Assembly: GCA_037178975.1 (NCBI GenBank)
Contig: JASJZH010000006.1
Coordinates: 8,990,001-9,054,000 of the forward strand
Direction of reading: 5' to 3'
Origin: Oscheius tipulae
Taxonomy: Eukaryota > Nematoda > Chromadorea > Rhabditida > Rhabditidae
DNA length: 64,000 bases
The notes beneath the pieces were generated by a model. That model saw nothing but the letters and a program-made list of their open reading frames with translations, made no database searches and was not told the origin of the DNA. Every line of letters begins with the position of its first letter. The first letter of the stretch is position 1. Below, in pieces: positions 1 to 12,690 of this stretch. The translations under genes and the position numbers were made by a program.

Positions 1-278
1 AAAAAGTACAGATTGAATCCGTTAAATAATTAATTTTCTTGGTAGATCAGAAAGAGATGACCAGATTATTTTGACTTCGGGATTCGGGTGAGTCTGATGG
101 CCGGATTTTTCATATGAGAGACTCAATTACCCGCTAGCTGAAAAGAAACTGAGAATTATGAGCTCTAATATGATGTAAACGAATATTGGACCATGTCAGC
201 TATTGTGATGTGCCAATACATTTGACAGAAAAGTGAAATAGATTTATTATGTCATTGTCTGCGAGAAAATTGTACCCG

Positions 279-2888
279 TTAGCGCACCTCGATCGAGAGA
301 TCTTCAAATGCCTTGTTCGTTCTAGCTCCTTTCTTGTTTTCGTGGTCCTCATCCTCCTTTTGGACTTCTGAATGGCTAGTTCATTAGAACGACCACTCGC
401 TTACCCATAGCTTTCAAGAATTTCTGTCTGTCTCTTCCGAAGAAGACTGCGGCAACGACGAAGAAACCGACTGACACCAAGAGAAGGACGTTCGGGATGC
501 GGAAGGCCGTGACTAGGGACTCGAATTTGGCCTTGGGAGAAGTGTCCTCGCCTCGAACTGCATCAGAAATCTGAATTGGTCATTCTGTTACGAAGAACTT
601 GTAGAAAAGCATACCAATCCAATAATGTAGGGCCCAGAAGCGTCTCCAAGCAGGTGAGACGTCAGGATTTGCCAAGAATTGGCAGAATTTCTTCTGTTCG
701 GTGTAACAATATCCTATATATCTTTTGGCATAATTAAGCGAGTTACCATCAGCAAATCGACGTTGATAGACCAGTTAAAACACAATCCTGTGATGCAGAT
801 GAACATCAGCACCCAGGCGACTGTCTCATTGGTCTTGAGGAGCTGGATGCCGAAGAAAAAGGTCGGGATTGCCAGTATTGCACCAGCTGCACAAACAATC
901 GGATCGGCTCTTTGGGTTTTGATGAGACGGCACGGTCCGAAGCCTGACTTCATCCACTAAGATGCTGGTCTCTACTGAATAAAGAGACAGTACCTGAGAA
1001 GAAACACTTCCAATAGCTACTCCGACTAGTCCACCAACGAGCAAAATTCCTCCGAAGATTGTTGACACGCTATATGGGATAAACTTAGAAATTTGAAGGA
1101 CTTACTGGGATTTCTTGGCCTCGTCAAAGCCAGAAGTGGAATTCTGTTCGGCTTTCCAGGCTTCCCCGTGCTGTATGGCAGTCGGCACCCACCAGGACAT
1201 GGTCCCGACTACGAACACAATTGCCGTGTAGCCTAGCGTGGAAGTGACATAGGTGACACTGAAAATACACGAGATTTTCAAGCATTATCCAGCTTCGCAC
1301 TAGAGCGCTTATCAATGTGGTCCTCTCTGTCTGCTCTCTTTAGTTCTATCAATATATCAATCTCTATCCTTGATTGCGAAACGCTGTCGACCTATCCGAG
1401 TCATTTATGTATCTTTCAATTTGTGCGTTTGATTTTATCATTCCGTCCATCTCTGTAAGGCTAACACTCGTCCTATTCTGTTACTCGGTTTTCATTCAAA
1501 TGCTCATGTCTCTTTCTACAAGCCCTCATAAATGTTACCTATAGGAGCAAAGAAGCTACTTCCCTGACAGAGTTGTCTAATCACCCTCAAACAGCCACAG
1601 ATACCACAGATCGTCGGTAGTTTAACTTGACTCACTTCTTGACCAAAGACTTCAAATCCTCGATGTAAGAAGACTGTTTGTGGTTCTCAGTTGACTCGGA
1701 TCCACCTCGCTTTGGTTCTTCGACGAAGAGAACGATGAGAGCGATGCAGATGACTCCTAAAACGAATGACTCAGTTTTGACGTTACTTACCGAGAACGGC
1801 GGTCACTCTGATTCCCCACTGCCAAGCACCCAAAGCGTTAGCCACGGCCGAACCGACAACGTAACCCAAACCACTGAAAAAGATGTCTATTTCAAAAGAA
1901 GAGACAAGAACTGACCTGCCAAAGGGAATAGCGAAGTAGAACACCATCAACATTGTGCTTCTGGCTTTTCCGCTGAACAAGTCGGCAATAATTGTCGGGG
2001 AAACTGTGATGTAGGAAGCTTCTCCGACCCCGACAAGAGCTCGGAGGGTTGCAAACAGCCAGAACATCTGAAGCATGGTTGGAAACAAAACAGAAAGAGC
2101 TCACATTCGCCGGGACGAAGGTACAGGCCACGACTGCGCAAATCCACACAGAAATGCCTACGACCATGATGACTTTGCGGTTGTACCTGAAAACCAGATC
2201 TCTCTCAACTAAGGCAGTGAGTGAGATTTTTTTTTCTCCCTCTGGCAGAAGCCTCGTCATTTCAAGTATTAACCAAGACCTCAACCCATTTCCAAACTCA
2301 ACACACTTCAGAGGTGGCATAACAGGCAGCTGCCAAAAATGTTTTACAAAATCCAGAGCCTCCAAGCTCGCAAATTGTCGTTTAACTTAAAAATTTGCCC
2401 CTGCTGTCGTTACTGTTTTTAGCACATGGCTTCCATTCAAGAGAAAGTGGAATAACTATGTGAATATGTCTCAAAAAGTATAATGGAGATTGAGAACAAT
2501 TTTTTTCAGCTCCCTACTAGATAGCACTGTGAAAACGGTTTCTTGGAAACCTTTTTACTAGTTTGTGTGCCGGTTCTCACAACAAACAACCACAATCTCT
2601 TCTCAAGACCAACCTGTCTCCAAGGTAACCGCAAACAGGTGAACACAACATAAACGCTATGATAAAGACTGTTTGAAGCAAACCAGCGGTGGCATCATTG
2701 ATCTTGTAGTATCCTTGAATACTGCTGAGGACGCCTGATTGTAATCTGTTATCGTCCATGCGGGGTGGCTTACCAGCAACAGTGTATCTGTCCATGTAGT
2801 TGAGAAGGTTGATCAGACATAAAATACCAACAATGAGGTAGTTCCTCGTATGACTCGGAGGCTCCTCAGGTTTGGATGATGGAATCAT
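279..2888 (-). CDS. Spinster-like major facilitator transporter
   Basis: Multi-exon gene read right to left. The N-terminus has the Spinster-family start of the first membrane helix ([13 protein letters not shown]), followed by a second helix pair ending in CGYLGDR, the loop-2 signature of MFS carriers. Later exons carry a basic RYNRK loop, GVGEASY and SPTIIADLF, all typical of Spinster proteins, which export lysosomal sugars, lysolipids or sphingosine-1-phosphate. Several introns are about 37-45 nt; a 39-nt one after TVAG and a 37-nt one before the last exon are clear. The last exon was chosen because splicing at GG/GTAAG gives an acidic-basic cytoplasmic tail ending at the stop at 279-281; reading through would stop at 376-378. 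About 12 membrane segments are expected. The family is clear; the substrate cannot be read from sequence. Confidence 0.85.
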
Positions 2889-3269
2889 CTGGAAGATTGA
2901 AAAAAGTACGTTTCACGAAAGGTATTCAAAGCGGAAAAAGTGATTAAAAGTCGCGTGGAAAAAAGTTGAATATGCGGCATGGGTGCAAAACAACAATAAG
3001 AAGGGGAAAAATTAGCTGAGACTTATGCGCACCGAACGGCACCGGACAGCCTCGTCCAGGAAAACTCGTTCTACGCGGCCGGTCAGCGCTGACGGCTGTG
3101 GCATATTTTCGCATAGAAGCTGTTTTTGCGTGAACATAAGGACCAAAAAGGGAATCAAAATAGAAATCAATGTGATTCAGTGCTCATCTACAACAATCGC
3201 GCACTTTCAACAGGAAAATAAGGCGTTTTACAAGGTAAACACGAGTATTTTATAGAGGGGAAAACACAC

Positions 3270-3431
3270 GTGGTGGTAGTCTGGGGGAGTGAAAGGACAG
3301 ATTCCGGGTGCCTATTGTTGCGTCCCATTCGAAATCGGTCGTCGGTGATGGTCCAGTTGACCTTGGAGAGAGGATACAGGATGCCGTCCGGATTAATTGC
3401 AGGTGCCGGAACAAATTCCTTTGCCCTCCGG
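3270..3431 (-). other. coding-like exon candidate, unknown family
   Basis: On the minus strand an open stretch after an AACTAG acceptor has worm-like codon choice (many C-ending codons) and reads as a plausible peptide containing INPDGILYPLSKVNW followed by TITDDRF. I could not find flanking exons or assign a family. It lies between the Spinster-like gene start and the next fragment, so it may be an isolated exon, a gene remnant, or chance. Confidence 0.2.
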
Positions 3432-4118
3432 CTAGTTATTGGTCATTAACAGAAGAAACAAGCTTTTGTATATGTAACAAACTAGGGAAGAAACCCAGCA
3501 GTGCTACTAAAACAATGATATCGAAATAAGGCGAACTAATATCCCTCAAACCGCCAACGATTAATTATTGGCTGTATTTTTTGTTCTGTCTGCCGTGCCT
3601 AGTCATCTGAGAAAAAGGAAGCTAGATTAGAACTTCTTTTGCTTTTCAACAGGTGTAGAAAAAAACCTATGCTTAGGCGAGGGTGGATTGTCTCGTGAAT
3701 TATGCTCTTGATCTATCAGATTTGGCTTTTTTTTGAGGAGAATGAGAATTAAGGGTGCCAAGCGGCGCTGAATTTGTTTCACATGATATGAAATCTCTGT
3801 CCTCATCCACTCAGTTCTTTCAAGATTCTTCTGTTTTCCAGAACATGTCTAGGCATACTCGAGGGACAGCTATTTTCATCCTCTTCAAAGGCCACTGCCG
3901 GTATTGGCTTGAACAACTAGAGCTTGCCAGGAAGTTTTAGCAGGCCTTATAGCTAACCTTATCCGCTCCTCTTTCGCACAGACTAGACGATTGTGCTTGT
4001 CTCAGTTCAGCAGACGTTTTGGCACAACCACACAACTGCTCAAGGCTAGTTCACTGTCTGCCATAACTTCCGGCCCCTTTCATTTTCTTTTTAAATTGTT
4101 CTAACCTGAAATTTTCAG

Positions 4119-4318
4119 ACACTATGAAGAGTAAAGAAAACCAAGTTCAATCTCAACCTCCTCGAGAAGTTCATCATGAAGCCTTTGAGTGATCCCATCC
4201 GCCCATCCGCACCGGCTTCGAAGAGTGGAAGGTCGTCTGGCAGACTTATCTAGGGCAGCTTCAGCCAGCCAACGGTGGCAACAAGCTCCTGACACAGCCT
4301 GCGCTTCCTAACATTTGA
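4119..4318 (+). pseudogene. last-exon-like fragment broken by an 8-bp tandem duplication
   Basis: After a TTTTCAG acceptor, one frame reads NLLEKFIMKPLSDPIR and then goes out of frame. A second frame begins at almost the same point and reads TGFEEWKVVWQTYLGQ through to a stop at 4316-4318 (end KLLTQPALPNI). At the switch, CCATCCGC occurs twice in tandem (4195-4202 and 4203-4210); one copy fewer would put both halves in one frame. This looks like the 3' exon of a gene, frameshifted either in reality or by an assembly error. I do not recognise the protein and see no certain upstream exons. Confidence 0.4.
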
Positions 4319-5128
4319 AGAATTTCCTCCGCTCAAACAAACCAGTGGTTATACTATGATACATAACAAATAAATACGAATATCACAAAATCCTTGTTTT
4401 TTGGGCTTTAGTTCTCGTTTACTAGAGGCATCACTGAAACGAAATATGGTAGTTCCTCTCAGCTTCTTTATAGATATTCCGCTCCATACAGGGCTGTCAT
4501 AGTATCGAAGAAGTTCTGGAGTAAAAACCTGCATAGCACTCTTTCATTACACATCTTCATACGTTTTTTGCTCCCCATACCGTCAAATCTCCATCTCAAT
4601 TGCATTTGAAGACATCAATCTTTCAATGGCAGGATAGTTGCTATGCCTTTTTGGAGCCGAGCTGACTGTGTCGGGAACCCACTCCTGTGTGAATAAGTCT
4701 TTGTGTGCATTGTTTGGCTGTCAGGCACTCCAAAGTTGAAAGCAAGACTGTCAAAGACTATATAATATGTATTTCAAAGAACTGTCGTGTCTGTGAGTCA
4801 GTAGGTGGGGGAAGGGATCAGATTGTTCTGGACGTGCTCTCAACAAAGCGCGTCTGCCTGTCTCGTTCGGGGTAATTTGGCCTTCCCTCAACTATTGTCT
4901 TTATGGTAAGAGGCTTTTCACTTGATGATAGTTCACTAGGAAAGAAGTGGCAGGAACAGCATGAGATATAATCAGGCTCTAACGGTTCTCCCAACATCAA
5001 AGAGAATGATGCCTTCAAAATGACGCCCGGACGACTGCGTTGGCAGATGGCCAAGAGAGTATGATCAAACAACTTATTTTCTCCTTTGTAACAATTACAG
5101 ATAACAAACGGGTTAACCTCGTCAGCGT

Positions 5129-6848
5129 TTAAGCGGAAGGCAAATGAATACTTCCGCCAGATATCGTTTTCGGGGCCCTAATTTCCAGTTCTTTTAAGGA
5201 GCCCTGTAACAAAACTTTAAAAAGTATACAATAAGAAAACATACATTGTATAACCTAGGTGTTCCTTCTACAACTCCATTGATAGCATAAGCGAGCAACG
5301 AGGCTGTTAATCCAACGTTGCAGTTCGTCACGACAGGCTTTCTTTTGTCGTATCCATTCTCATTGAGCCCTGGAAACAAAACCTATTGTATTCTAAAAGT
5401 TCTCACATTTTGCAATCTCCTCGGGACTTTTGATGAAACCATCAGGCTCGAATAGTTCGTTGGCAGGCGCATTTTTGAAACCGGGTATGTAACTGCCTCC
5501 AACTCCTGGAAATAACCGTTCAGCATCGGAAATGAGAAAGTACTCACGATATGGGTCTAAACCAGTGTCTTCTGTTCCATTAAACTGTCCTCTGCCGCGA
5601 GAGTCAAAGAAGTTTGTCTGTGAAAACAGCTTACCAAAAAATATGAAGAACCTACCTCATCAGTCTTCTCAAAAGTCTCCTCCTTGGTCATTTCTCCTTC
5701 TTCGACTTTATTGATGGAGAACTCTTCATACTTCACATTGTATCTGTTGATAGCGTCGGTAGCCTTCCAATTTCCAGCTGGGAGCTGGACATCGTCGGTG
5801 GAAATTTCGAAGCCATTCTTCTGCCACGAAGCAAAACCTCCGTCGAGGATGGAGACTTTCTCGTGGCCGTAGGACTGAAAGTATGAAGTTGTCTTCAACC
5901 CGGTGGCCTTCCTGTGATAAAGTAACTGGGTTACAGCATCCTTTTAAAGTATATTACATGTCTTCTGATCTCTTTCTGCTTTGGTCAGTTTGTATAGTTT
6001 TTGTTAGCCTGTCAATGCTTCTATCCTAGTCATGCATCTCCCTCATATTGACTCCTTCCTACACTCAGTTCCGTCACTTTTCCAAACATTTTCGTACCAT
6101 CTTTAAGCACTGCATGTTGTCTATGTATCTCATGGACAACATCCATGTGAAGTTCATGTCTTTTACCTGATTTCTTATCACTGTAAAAGTAAAAATGCCC
6201 AAAAGTCTAAAGTTTGACATACGTTTTCGAACAAACACTGTCTTGGGTTTCCAGACTGGTTTTATATGCTTCTACTAACTGCAGCAACGGGATCGAAGGG
6301 ACCTGAAACAACCCGATGAAGCCTTACCTTGAACAGCCAAGCACATTTGGAAGAGAACATCATACCTCCAAGAGCACCTCTCGAGTACAGAATCACATGT
6401 TCTCCTTTGTTTACACCAAGGAGCTGAAGTAAATCTTAAAAGAAAGATGCAAAACTCTTACCTGAATATATTTCTCGAACAATTCCGGCGGATACATGGT
6501 GAATCTTTCATATTTTGAAGGGTACATGGCCGCATCCAGACTCATGTGTACTGCTCGTGGGACATGGCCGGATAAGTAGAGCTTTTTTGATCTTCAAAAC
6601 AGTATGACCTTGAAGAATTGAACTCACTGGGTCGGAGCATGGTGTAGGAGCTCAAATTTTCCGTGAAGTTCTTCCTCAAACCGCTTCCAATCAAGTTTTT
6701 GTGTGACTGAGTACGTGCAGTCGAGGAGGCGGATCCCCTGCCTGAAAAGTACATTTCTTAAAGTATGAAAAAGTCCTTACGTGTTTACAAGTCCTTTTTG
6801 CAATAAATCATTAACAGTAGCTGCTTTAACAAACTTTTGAAGGGACAT
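5129..6848 (-). CDS. thiosulfate/3-mercaptopyruvate sulfurtransferase (tandem rhodanese domains)
   Basis: Multi-exon gene starting MSLQKFVKAATV at 6848. The N-terminal, normally inactive rhodanese domain shows GHVPRAVHMSLDAAMYPSKY, YPPELFEKYIQ and the GGFASW loop. The C-terminal domain has FFDSRGRGQFNGTE and the active loop CNVGLTAS, where the cysteine is the expected persulfide carrier (CxxGxT form). The last exon (LYNGSLKELEIR) follows a GTATGT...TACAG intron and ends at the stop at 5129-5131. Length is about 300 residues, normal for two-domain sulfurtransferases, which move sulfane sulfur from mercaptopyruvate or thiosulfate to cyanide or thiols. No mitochondrial leader is obvious. Family assignment is firm; the preferred substrate is not. 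Confidence 0.9.
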
Positions 6849-8449
6849 TTTAAAGCAAACTAGATGCTGGACGAACAGTTGCGGAGCCCGTCTCTACGGT
6901 ACCCGTTGCCATTTTTCTGCAAACGGTGGGGCATTTAAATTTTGCTTATACCAATCCAAATCGTTGTACCGAGTTGTTTGCAAACTTTTTTCTTCTCTTT
7001 AGAATGTTTGTTTGACCAACGATACTGCGTTTCACCGTAAAATAAGGTTCTTTAGTGGCATAAAATTTTACGAAAAGGTAATATGAGATCCTTTGATACT
7101 AGTCTCTACCGAAATAAATATGAGATAACTTTTCAGATGCTTGGCAACAGTTCGGACAAACACGAATAAGGAACATCCACTTCAGGCCTTTACAAGCTCT
7201 CACAAGATATGGCTGGAGGATAGTCGACAAAACTACGTGGTAACTATCTTTGAACTCTGCTCACGAGCATCTGTGCTTTGCGTGAACTCTCCTCTCCCAT
7301 AGTTGATCTTGATCGTTCTCTGATCTGAACAGATAAACGTGCACTGGGCAGGCGGTGTTGCGAACAGCCGGTTGTTTTGGCCCCCTGTTTGTTGTCTTCG
7401 TCCACTTCGCGTAGGCTAGATGCATTGCGGACTGTGATTCTTCTTCTAAGTGTTCCAAATCCTTCGTCTTCTTGGATTTCAGGTGATAGTACCAGTTTTT
7501 CTAGTCTCTCCGGAGTAATAGGGTAGTATGAACTCTCTAGAATACGGACTCTCTGAATCTACTTGACCAACTAAAATTTGTTTCTTAAAGTTCCTCACAT
7601 TTCTCGTGGGTCAAAGGTTTAAGGGTAGCAAAGACTCATAAGAAAAGGCACAAGCCAGTTGACCGAATGTGTATTCCTTCTCATAGTTTTAAACCCCACG
7701 TCTTTGCAGTTGTTTTCCGATAGTATTATAGCTGTTTCTCGGGGGTCGAAGGTTCAAGGCTAGGGCGAGCCTCCCCATAATAGGCGTTCTCTGCATGTTA
7801 ACTTTAATTTTTGATCTTTTGAAAAACTGGTAGCGCTTCTATAGTGCTACTTTAGCTTTTTGAACTCCGCTTCTGACTATAAGAGATGCAAAGTTGGCAT
7901 AGCCTCATTCATTACCTCTCTTCTAGCTCTTTACCGGCTTTTCTGTCTAATTTTGTTCTGTTTTATTGAAAATGTTTATAAAATGCTATCGATTTACTTA
8001 ACATTATGTGACGCTTGTTTTTACATTCTCCCGTTACATTGTTCTTTGTATCCTTATCTCCCAGAGTCCAATCGTAAATTCAAATCTAGCCCACAAAGTT
8101 TGTTTCCTATTGAGATTTCTGATCTATTATCGTCTTCTGTCGGCCGATAGTTCACAGATCTCAGCAGGCAAACAGGTGCTTCTCTGCGCAGTCTTCTTCC
8201 TCAAAGGTGGGGTTTTCCCATGAAGAGGTCGTCTGTCCCGTTACCTTATCAGTCTTCCTTGTTTTTTCTTACCCCCTCGATAATCTGTATTGGCTATCTG
8301 TTGGCTTCTCAGTGTTCCTCTAGTTTACTGCCGCCAGAACTGGTTTGTTGAGTTTTCACGTTGGTCTCTCGCTCTCGGTTGCTCAACCTTTTTCTCGCTG
8401 ATCTCAAAAGCCTGGTTACGTGTCCAGTAAACATTTGTTTTCAGCGACC
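6849..8449. other. divergent intergenic region between sulfurtransferase and pyruvate carboxylase
   Basis: No protein or RNA gene can be supported here. It lies between two genes transcribed away from each other, so it should hold both promoters. A TTTTCAG acceptor at about 8438-8444 just precedes the pyruvate carboxylase start and looks like a spliced-leader or 5'UTR acceptor. Confidence 0.5.
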
Positions 8450-11400
8450 ATGAGGTTTGGACTACTACCACGTTTCGGATTACTATTGCAACAAAGACAT
8501 GCTTCCGGACAGAGCAGAGAGTTCAAGAAGGTATCGCTAGAGACTGTATTTGTCAAAACTTGGATTCAGGTTATGGTCGCGAACAGAGGAGAAATCGCTA
8601 TTAGGGTCTTTCGTGCCCTGACAGAGCTGAACAAGACCTCCGTGGCTATCTACAGTGAACAGGACAAGCATTCTATGCACAGACTCAAGGCCGATGAGGC
8701 TTTCTTGATAGGAAAAGGACTTCCACCAGTAGCTGCCTACTTAACCATCGATCAGATCATTGACACCGCTCTCAAGGTAGGATTTTTACGTTATTTCTCC
8801 ACGTCAAACCACCTCAAACTTTCTCTCTCCCGTCTTGAATCACCATCATCGTCAAAATGTAAACTATCTGTCTTTGTTGACCTGTGTCAACCTGTGGTTA
8901 TCTTAGCTTTAACCTGTTCTGTCTGTCACGCTGTCCGCGGTCTAACCTTACGAATAATAAAGAACAAATTGCCGGACCTATTGGCATCATCCTTTTTCAG
9001 CAAAACGTCGACGCCATTCACCCCGGATACGGTTTCCTTTCCGAGAGATCTGACTTTGCCCAAGCCTGTGAAAACGCCGGAATCGTTTTCATCGGACCAA
9101 AACCAGATGTCATGGCAAGGATGGGCGACAAAGTCGCAGCTCGACAAGCCGCCATCGAAGCTGGTGTTCAAGTTGTGCCTGGAACACCGGGTCCAATCAC
9201 TAGTGCATCGTGAGATTTATTTTTTCTCCTTCTTTCACAGCACGTGTTTAGGGAGGCTGTGGAGTTTGCCAAGCAGTACGGTACGCCAATCATTTTGAAG
9301 GCTGCCTATGGTGGAGGAGGACGTGGAATGAGAAGAGTTGACAAGGTCGAAGATGTAGAAGAATCGTTCCGAAGAGCTTTCTCGGAAGCTCAGGCTGCTT
9401 TTGGAGATGGAAGTCTGTTCGTAGAGAAGTTTGTCGAACGACCCAGACACATTGAAGTTCAACTTCTTGGTAGATCATGTTTCCCTCATGTCTTAATATT
9501 TCTTCAGGTGACAACTATGGAAACATTGTCCATCTTTATGAGCGTGACTGTTCCGTGCAGCGACGTCATCAGAAGGTTGTTGAGATTGCTCCAGCCCCTG
9601 CTCTACCCGACGGGGTCAGAGAAAAAATTCTTGGCGATGCTCTTCGTCTCGCGAAGCACGTCGGATACCAGAATGCAGGAACTGTGGAGTTCCTCGTGGA
9701 CCAGAAGGGCAACTACTACTTCATCGAGGTCAATGCTAGACTTCAAGTCGAGCACACAGTTACTGAGGAGATTACAGGGTAAGAGAATCTTGAGTTTTGC
9801 TAGATTTCGGTTTTAGTGTCGACTTGGTACAGGCCCAGATTCGTATTGCTGAAGGCAAAGCCTTGTCTGATTTGAAGTTGAGTCAGGAAACCATACACCC
9901 ACATGGATCTGCCATCCAGTGCCGTGTCACTACTGAAGATCCAGCCCGAGGATTCCAACCCGATTCGGGAAGAATCGAAGTCTTCCGATCTGGAGAAGGT
10001 ATGGGTATTCGTCTCGACTCGGCTTCTGCCTATGCCGGATCCATCATTTCCCCACACTACGATTCACTTATGGTGAAGGTTATCGCCTCGGCCAGAAACC
10101 ATCCCAATGCTGCTGCCAAGATGATCAGAGCCCTAAAGGAGTTCAGAATTCGTGGTGTCAAGGTAGACCTATTAGATATGCCTTGAAACACTCAATTAAG
10201 ACCAACATCCCTTTTCTCCTCAACGTGCTCAATCAGCCATCCTTTGTTGACGCCTCGGTTGATACCTACTTCATCGATGAGCATCCCGAGCTCTTCCAGT
10301 TCAAGCCTTCTCAGAATCGTGCTCAAAAGCTTCTCAATTACCTTGGAGAGGTTCAAGTTAATGGACCGACTACGCCGCTTGTCACGAATCTGAAGCCTGC
10401 TCATGTTTCGCCTCCAGTTCCGCACCTTAAAGCTGGTAAGATTCACAACCTTGTATGTTTCTATATTGTTTTTACAGGAACACGACCTCCTCTTGGATTG
10501 CGACAAGTTCTGGTGAAAGAAGGGCCTGAGGCATTTGCTCGTGCAGTTCGCAAACAGCCAGGATGCATGATCACTGACACGACTTCTCGCGACGCTCACC
10601 AATCTCTTCTTGCAACAAGAGTCCGTACATACGATCTGGCCAAGATTGCACCATTTGTCAGTCAATCCTTCCCACAGCTGTTCTCTCTCGAGAACTGGGG
10701 AGGTTAGTACTTTCTTTTTTTAAATCTAATCAAAGATTTAGGGGCTACCTTCGACGTTTCCATGCGATTCCTTCACGAATGTCCCTGGGAAAGATTAGAG
10801 ACTCTCAGAGCCCTGATTCCCAACATTCCCTTCCAATGCCTTCTGCGAGGAGCCAATGCCATGGGATACAGTAACTATCCGGATAATGTCATTCAAAAGT
10901 AACTATTCTTCTTTTTTTGGTTCTAACTCTCGTCACAGGTTCTGCGAGCTAGCAGTCAAGTCTGGAATGGATGTGTTCCGTGTCTTCGACTCTTTGAACT
11001 ATCTTCCGAACCTTCTCGTAGGAATGGAGGCTGTCGGAAACGCAGGTGGAGTGGTCGAAGCTGCTATTTCTTACACTGGCGACGTGTCGGATCGTTCCCG
11101 AACCCAGTATAATCTTCAATACTATCTGGACCTGGCTGAGCAACTTGTCAAAGCCCAATGTCACATCCTTGCCATCAAGGATATGGCTGGAGTTCTCAAG
11201 CCCGAAGCTGCAAAGATTCTCATAACCGCTTTGAGAGACAAGTATCCGGACATGCCTATTCATATCCACACACACGATACTGCCGGAGCTGGTGTTGCCT
11301 CCATGTTGGAATGTGCCAAGGCCGGAGCTGATGTCGTCGACGCTGCCGTGGACAGTATGAGCGGAATGACGAGTCAACCAAGCATGGGAGCTATCGTGGC

Positions 11401-12618
11401 CAGTTTGCAGGGAACTTCTTATGATACAGGTTTGCGATTTTTAGGGTTTCAGTTAATGAACTGCTTTAGGCCTGTCTCTCGACGAGATCAGCAAGTATTC
11501 AGCATACTGGGAGTCTGCTCGTCAACTCTACGCTCCCTTCGAATGTGCCACTACGATGAAGAGCGGAAATGCTGATGTTTACAAGCATGAGATCCCTGGT
11601 GGACAATACACCAACCTTCAGTTCCAGGTAATTTATTCACTTACTTTGACAATGTTTGTTTAGGCTTTCTCTCTTGGACTCGGAAGCCAGTTCGATGAAG
11701 TCAAGAGAATGTACAGAGAGGCAAATCTGGCTCTCGGAGACATAATCAAAGTCACCCCGTCTTCCAAGATTGTTGGAGACTTGGCTCAGTTTATGGTCCA
11801 GAACAATCTGACCCGTGAGACGCTGGTGGACAGAGCAGATGACCTGTCCTTCCCCAAGAGCGTCGTCGACTTTATGCAAGGAAACGTCGGTCAACCGCCC
11901 TACGGATTTCCTGAGCCGCTGAGGACTAAGGTCCTTCGCGGAAAGAAGAAGGTTGAAGGCCGTGCCGGTGAGAAGATACCTCCCGCCGACTTGGAGAAGA
12001 TGAAGAAGGAATTGGAAGAGAAACATGGTCGTCCTCTCAGAGACGTCGATGTGATGTCATCAGCCATGTTCCCCTCCGTTTTCGACGAATTCGAACGTTT
12101 CCGACAGACCTATGGGCCCGTTGACAAGTTACCCACCCGAATCTTCCTCACAGGACTGGACATTGCCGAGGAGACCGATGTTGAGATCGAAAAGGGCAAG
12201 ACCCTGGCTATCCAACTGCTAGCGGAAGGCAAGCTGAACAAACAGGGAGAACGCGAAGTCTTCTTCGACCTCAACGGACAAATGCGTAGTATCTTCGTGC
12301 AAGACAAGGAGGCCAGCAAGGAGATTGTCACAAGACCCAAAGCCTTGCCAGGCGTCCGTGGATCCATCGGTGCCCCCATGCCAGGAGAAGTCCTTGAGGT
12401 GAAAGTGAAGGAAGGCGATAAGGTGAGACATTGCTTGTTTATGGGTCGGATTATTCCATCATTTTCAGGTCACACCCAAGCAGCCGGTCTTTGTCCTCTC
12501 GGCCATGAAGATGGAGATGGTTATCGATACGCCAATTGCTGGAACAGTCAAGAAGATTCACGCTGGACAGGGGACAAAATGCTCGGCTGGAGACCTCGTA
12601 ATCGAGATCGAGCCCTAA
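8450..12618 (+). CDS. pyc-1: pyruvate carboxylase
   Basis: Mitochondrial biotin enzyme that carboxylates pyruvate to oxaloacetate. The start at 8450 gives a basic leader ([19 protein letters not shown]), then the biotin carboxylase domain ([20 protein letters not shown], the ATP-binding glycine loop [20 protein letters not shown]), the carboxyltransferase domain ([38 protein letters not shown] and the metal-site HIHTHDT) and the C-terminal biotinyl domain with AMKMEM; the biotinylated lysine codon is at 12508-12510. Introns include 8531-8569 (39 nt) and 10163-10200 (38 nt). The exon after 9209 must start at 9252 (GTTTAG acceptor) to keep frame, not at the nearer CACAG. About 1,175 residues are predicted, the usual length. 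The stop is at 12616-12618. Confidence 0.97.
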
Positions 12619-12684
12619 ACTGTGTAGTATAAACACTTGTACAGAGACTTTTCGGGTAACTTTCTGCCATTGCCAACTACCCTG

Positions 12685-12690
12685 AATAAA
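12685..12690 (+). terminator. poly(A) signal of pyruvate carboxylase gene
   Basis: AATAAA lies 67 nt after the pyruvate carboxylase stop codon, the expected place for the cleavage and polyadenylation signal. Confidence 0.7.

Noticed and set aside
9200-9255. CACAG acceptor at about 9240 for a pyruvate carboxylase exon
   Set aside because: It gives the wrong phase. GTTTAG ending at 9251 restores the family sequence [10 protein letters not shown].
10192-11377. Long minus-strand open frames across the pyruvate carboxylase gene
   Set aside because: They are antisense shadows of conserved coding exons with no family signal of their own.
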